Part shown: positions 61,692 through 64,000 of the stretch, in pieces | Layout: the number at the start of each line of letters is the position of its first letter | Position numbering within the stretch: position 1 is the first letter of the stretch | Assembly (NCBI RefSeq): GCF_047301505.1 | Contig: NZ_CP154840.1 | Coordinates: forward strand, 1-64,000 | Length of the DNA stretch: 64,000 nucleotides | Reading direction: 5' to 3' | From: Lysinibacillus_B sp031181585 | GTDB taxonomy: Bacteria > Bacillota > Bacilli > Bacillales_A > Planococcaceae | The notes under the pieces: model-generated | Told to the model about the DNA's origin: nothing | Database searches by the model: none | The model's input: the letters and a program-made list of their open reading frames with translations, nothing else | Position numbers and translations under genes: made by a program

Positions 61692-62064
61692 CCTGTGAGA
61701 CGCATTCCTGAATATTTTGTAGCCACTCTAGAAGAGTAGTAATATATAGCTCTTTTTAATACATTCTTATCTAATTTAAGTTGATTAAAGCTAAAGGAAA
61801 CAAGTTCTCTATAGAAAAGTGAAGTCTCTTTTTGAAATGATTTCACATTAATAATTAAATAGGTATAACAAATCATCAGTGTGGATGTTTAGTATAAGAG
61901 AAATAGATCTAAAGTATTTATGTAAAGGGAAAATAGTAGAAAAGATCTTCTTTTTTTCTTCTTCTTTATATGATATAAATAATATTATATTTTTTAGTAA
62001 TATTATCTATAAATGGTTAATAATAGTTTTCTATTATATAAAGGGGGTAAAGCGAGGATATAAT

Positions 62065-62469
62065 ATGAGGAAAATGATTGGGCTTGGCGTGATAATTACA
62101 ACTTTGTTTATTTTGCTTGTAGTATTTGATTCTAAAAAAAAAACTGAGGAGTTGGATAATGAAATTACTGTTGAAGAGTTGCAAAATGGTCTTTTAGAGA
62201 ATGAAGATTATTTTGTCTACTTTTATCAAACAGATTGTCTTGCTTGTAAAAAAACTTCTCCTATAGTTATTCCAATGACTAAAAAAATGAATATCGATTT
62301 AAAAAAAATAAACTTACAAAAAGATACTACAGGTTGGAAGGAATTTAAAATTAAAGGAACTCCCACAATTATTTATTTTGAAAATGGAAAAGAAGTGGAC
62401 CGGATTTTTGCAAAGAAACCAGAAGAAACCTTTAGACAGTGGTTTGAAAAAAATAGTAAGGGAAAATAA
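62065..62469 (+). CDS. Membrane-anchored thioredoxin-like protein (BdbA-like)
   Basis: A 134-residue protein with one N-terminal transmembrane helix (residues 4-21) and an extracytoplasmic thioredoxin fold. The active site is C58-L-A-C61 (FYQTDCLACKK) and the cis-Pro loop is IKGTPTIIYF. ATG 62065 is chosen because GCGAGGATAT precedes it; the open frame upstream is AT-rich filler. Size and position next to a Cys-rich secreted precursor resemble BdbA, which helps form disulfides in sublancin. A role in oxidising the neighbouring product is inferred. The segment 61692-62064 upstream is about 75% A+T and holds no other gene I can support. Confidence 0.75.
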   Translation: MRKMIGLGVIITTLFILLVVFDSKKKTEELDNEITVEELQNGLLENEDYFVYFYQTDCLACKKTSPIVIPMTKKMNIDLKKINLQKDTTGWKEFKIKGTPTIIYFENGKEVDRIFAKKPEETFRQWFEKNSKGK

Positions 62470-62553
62470 AGTTATTCTTCGTGATGATTCAATAGGTATG
62501 CTGATAATAAAATAATTATTGTAAAAAAATACTTGATTATATTGTTAAATAGT

Positions 62554-62577
62554 GTAAAGTATTATAAGTAATATTAC
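62554..62577. promoter_or_regulatory. XRE-type half-site and palindrome before the precursor gene
   Basis: GTAAAGTA (62554-62561) equals the left half of the palindromic operator at 63475-63490, and GTAATATTAC (62568-62577) is a perfect 10-bp palindrome. Both lie just before the precursor's ribosome binding site, so the downstream XRE protein may also control this gene. Confidence 0.4.
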
Positions 62578-62599
62578 ATAAATGGAAAAGGGTGGTTTT

Positions 62600-63388
62600 T
62601 TGAGTATTAAAAATGGATTTTTGAAAGTTTCAGTTCTACTTATGATGGTAATGATGATCTTTATATCTCAATCTTTATTACCAGTATCAACAAATGCATC
62701 TTTAAATGAAAATGATAAAATGATTTTAGAAATGTCTGATGAATTAGAGGCGTTTGAAGAACAGTATAAAGATGCAAGTGTTACTACGACAAATTCATTG
62801 AAAAAAGAATTAAATAAATTAGTTGCTGATAAAAAGATTATTCTTAGCGAAAAAAGTGCGAAACTAGATTTTTCTAGCGCCGTTGTGAAAGAAGATGGAA
62901 ATTCAAAATTAGTCTATATACCTGTTGATTATAATGTATTAAAAAAAGGTTTGTTAAATGAATCATTTTTTGTGGCTGTATTTGAAAATAATCAATTATC
63001 ATCTTATCAAGAAATTAAAATAATCGGTAATCCTGAAGAATTAACATCTAACGTATCTTCGTATTTAGATGGAGAAATGCTAGGTGAAGAAACTCTTCAT
63101 TTAGAAGCAGAAGAGTTTGAAGTAACGGCAGCAGAACAAGATTCTTCCTCATTGGTTTCACTTTTAGCGCCAGATAAAGTAGAAGCCGGTTGGTGGGCTA
63201 ATTTCAAAAAATGTCTGAATGACAAAGGAGTAGCAGCTTGGATTATTAGTAGCATCAGTATTGGCTGTGGATTCGCTTGTGCAGCAACTGCTGGTACTGG
63301 TTGTATACCTTGTCTATTAGGTTTATCTTTATTATCAGAAGGTGTTATCTCATACTGTGTGTTTAAAGCACAAGCAGAAAATAAATAA
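62600..63388 (+). CDS. Secreted bacteriocin-like precursor, halocin C8-type architecture
   Basis: A 262-residue precursor. Residues 7-28 form a Sec signal helix with likely cleavage after TNA (about residue 34). A hydrophilic, acidic pro-region of ~160 residues follows, without Cys. The C-terminal ~66 residues after a KVEA-GWW junction are hydrophobic, Gly/Ala-rich and hold six Cys (KKCLNDKG, GCGFACAATAGTGCIPCLLG, SYCVFK). Halocin C8 is made the same way: a ~280-residue precursor whose N-terminal part is an immunity protein and whose C-terminal ~76 residues are the Cys-rich toxin. The similarity is of architecture, not a proven homology. TTG start with AAAAGGGTGG 5 bp upstream; ATG 62582 would put that site inside the gene. 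Confidence 0.65.
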   Translation: MSIKNGFLKVSVLLMMVMMIFISQSLLPVSTNASLNENDKMILEMSDELEAFEEQYKDASVTTTNSLKKELNKLVADKKIILSEKSAKLDFSSAVVKEDGNSKLVYIPVDYNVLKKGLLNESFFVAVFENNQLSSYQEIKIIGNPEELTSNVSSYLDGEMLGEETLHLEAEEFEVTAAEQDSSSLVSLLAPDKVEAGWWANFKKCLNDKGVAAWIISSISIGCGFACAATAGTGCIPCLLGLSLLSEGVISYCVFKAQAENK

Positions 63389-63409
63389 CAATCCTATTGT
63401 CTTTTTAGA

Positions 63410-63446
63410 GAGTCTTCTAAACGATACGTTTAGAAGACTCTTTTTT
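63410..63446 (+). terminator. Strong intrinsic terminator after the precursor gene
   Basis: GAGTCTTCTAAACG (63410-63423) pairs perfectly with CGTTTAGAAGACTC (63427-63440) around a 3-base loop, followed by TTTTTT. Confidence 0.92.
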
Positions 63447-63457
63447 GTAAATTACCT

Positions 63458-63490
63458 TTGACATTCACTTGAATGTAAAGTAAACTTTAC
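63458..63490 (+). promoter_or_regulatory. Promoter with overlapping XRE operator
   Basis: TTGACA (63458-63463), 17-bp spacer, TAAACT (63481-63486). GTAAAGT-AA-ACTTTAC (63475-63490) is a perfect palindrome that covers the -10, and CATTC-ACTT-GAATG (63462-63475) lies in the spacer. This is a classic arrangement for autorepression by the XRE protein encoded just downstream. Confidence 0.65.
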
Positions 63491-63509
63491 TAACGAGGGG
63501 GGGATACTG

Positions 63510-63713
63510 ATGAAAAATAATATAAAAATTTTAAGAGAGAAATTTAATTTTACTCAAGAACAGCTAGCAGGACTTTTAAAAGTATCTAGACAAACTGTTA
63601 TCTCTTTAGAGAAAGAAAAATATAATCCATCCATTACCCTTGCCTTTAAATTGTCTGAAGTTTTTCAGTGTAAAATTGAAGATATATTTATCTATGAGGG
63701 GGAAGAAAATTGA
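63510..63713 (+). CDS. Small XRE-family repressor (YozG-like)
   Basis: A 67-residue single-domain helix-turn-helix protein: FTQEQLAGLLKVSRQTVISLEKEKYNPSITLAFKL. Repressors of this type usually sit next to a small membrane protein gene, as here, where the next gene starts by overlapping the stop codon. AGGGGGGGAT precedes the ATG. It probably binds the palindrome upstream of its own gene and may also act on the precursor promoter. Confidence 0.88.
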   Translation: MKNNIKILREKFNFTQEQLAGLLKVSRQTVISLEKEKYNPSITLAFKLSEVFQCKIEDIFIYEGEEN

Positions 63714-64000
63714 ACAAACAGCGAATTATTTTCTTAATACTGGGGATTTTAATGTTTTTAAATACGGTGCTATTTAATATTTCCTATATAGAAGCTGGTA
63801 AATTTCCAGAGGGGATTATTTTTCTTGGTATTACTATTATGAGTCTGTGTTTAGCATATGTTAACGAACATTTAATTGGAAAAGATGAACGTGCAAAAAA
63901 AATTCGTGAACGTAGTATATATATAAGCTATTTTTGGATTTTAATATTAAGTGTAATTTTATTAGTGTTAGTAAATCCATATACAAATATAATAAATTTA
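63710..64000 (+). CDS. Membrane protein, truncated by the window edge
   Basis: 97 codons are visible, with no stop before the edge. TTG start at 63710 overlapping the XRE stop, with GAGGGGGA 8 bp upstream. There are at least three hydrophobic segments (IIFLILGILMFLNTVLF, GIIFLGITIMSLCLAY, ISYFWILILSVILLVLV) joined by a basic loop (GKDERAKKIRERS). It resembles the small DUF-type membrane proteins commonly paired with YozG-like repressors. It could be an immunity or transport component of the adjacent system, but that is inference. Confidence 0.6.
   Translation, partial: MNKQRIIFLILGILMFLNTVLFNISYIEAGKFPEGIIFLGITIMSLCLAYVNEHLIGKDERAKKIRERSIYISYFWILILSVILLVLVNPYTNIINL

Noticed and set aside
61436..61876. 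146-codon minus-strand ORF in the IS region
   Set aside because: It is the antisense of the IS1182-like C-terminus plus AT-rich flank; no recognisable domain.
1..64000. CRISPR arrays, tRNA or rRNA genes, replication origin
   Set aside because: No regularly spaced direct repeats, no cloverleaf-forming or rRNA-like segments and no DnaA-box clusters were noticed on reading both strands.

Overview
The window looks like chromosomal DNA of a low-GC Gram-positive rod of the Bacillales. Most genes have AGGAGG-type ribosome binding sites, ATG/TTG/GTG starts and strong intrinsic terminators, and the gene families are Bacillus-like (glyoxylate shunt, LutABC-LutR, seven-gene Mrp antiporter, YxlEFG-like ABC unit, YezD). 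A Lysinibacillus/Solibacillus-type genus is my inference; there is no rRNA or tRNA in the window to test it.

Layout. (1) 1-5.5 kb: a LytTR regulator divergent from aceA-aceB (glyoxylate shunt), followed by an alanine-glyoxylate-type aminotransferase. (2) 5.6-8.7 kb: a GT2 glycosyltransferase with an altered DXD motif, a DUF1232 protein, a CstR-like persulfide sensor and a transglutaminase-like secreted protein. (3) 8.7-20.8 kb: a large sulfonate/organosulfur scavenging cluster (SsuE, SsuD, three acyl-CoA-dehydrogenase-fold flavoenzymes, SsuB-A-C, two exported redox-type proteins, an NtaA/DszA-type monooxygenase, YezD). It is preceded by an unusual leader with two related terminator units. (4) 20.8-27.4 kb, minus strand: a binding-protein ABC importer with an argininosuccinate-lyase-like enzyme and a BadF/NagK-type kinase. 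(5) 27.8-33.6 kb: divergent alcohol and aldehyde dehydrogenases, small proteins, and a PfkB kinase next to a dual-specificity phosphatase. (6) 34.7-40.4 kb: acyl-CoA ligase and enoyl-CoA hydratase divergent from a GntP permease, hydroxyacyl-CoA dehydrogenase and hydroxybutyrate-type dehydrogenase. (7) 40.5-47.2 kb: XRE regulator with a YxlEFG-like ABC unit, a CBS gene interrupted at an A7 run, a DUF421 protein, a fosmidomycin-resistance-type MFS and pyrrolidone-carboxylate peptidase. (8) 47.2-51.7 kb: lutC-lutB-lutA and lutR (lactate oxidation) and a universal-stress-type protein. (9) 51.7-58.1 kb: mrpABCDEFG behind a long structured leader, then a YkuE-type phosphoesterase. (10) 59.1-61.7 kb: decayed IS3- and IS1182-type insertion sequences. 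(11) 61.7-64 kb: a very AT-rich accessory segment with a membrane-anchored thioredoxin-like protein, a secreted precursor with a Cys-rich hydrophobic C-terminus resembling the halocin C8 architecture, a small XRE repressor and a truncated membrane protein.

The best candidates for something new are the bacteriocin-like precursor and its neighbours at 62.0-63.7 kb, the tandem attenuator leader at 8.8-9.05 kb, the structured mrp leader at 51.92-52.12 kb, and the ABC/lyase/kinase operon at 20.8-27.4 kb. Start sites were moved from the longest ORF to an internal codon wherever a clear ribosome binding site pointed there.
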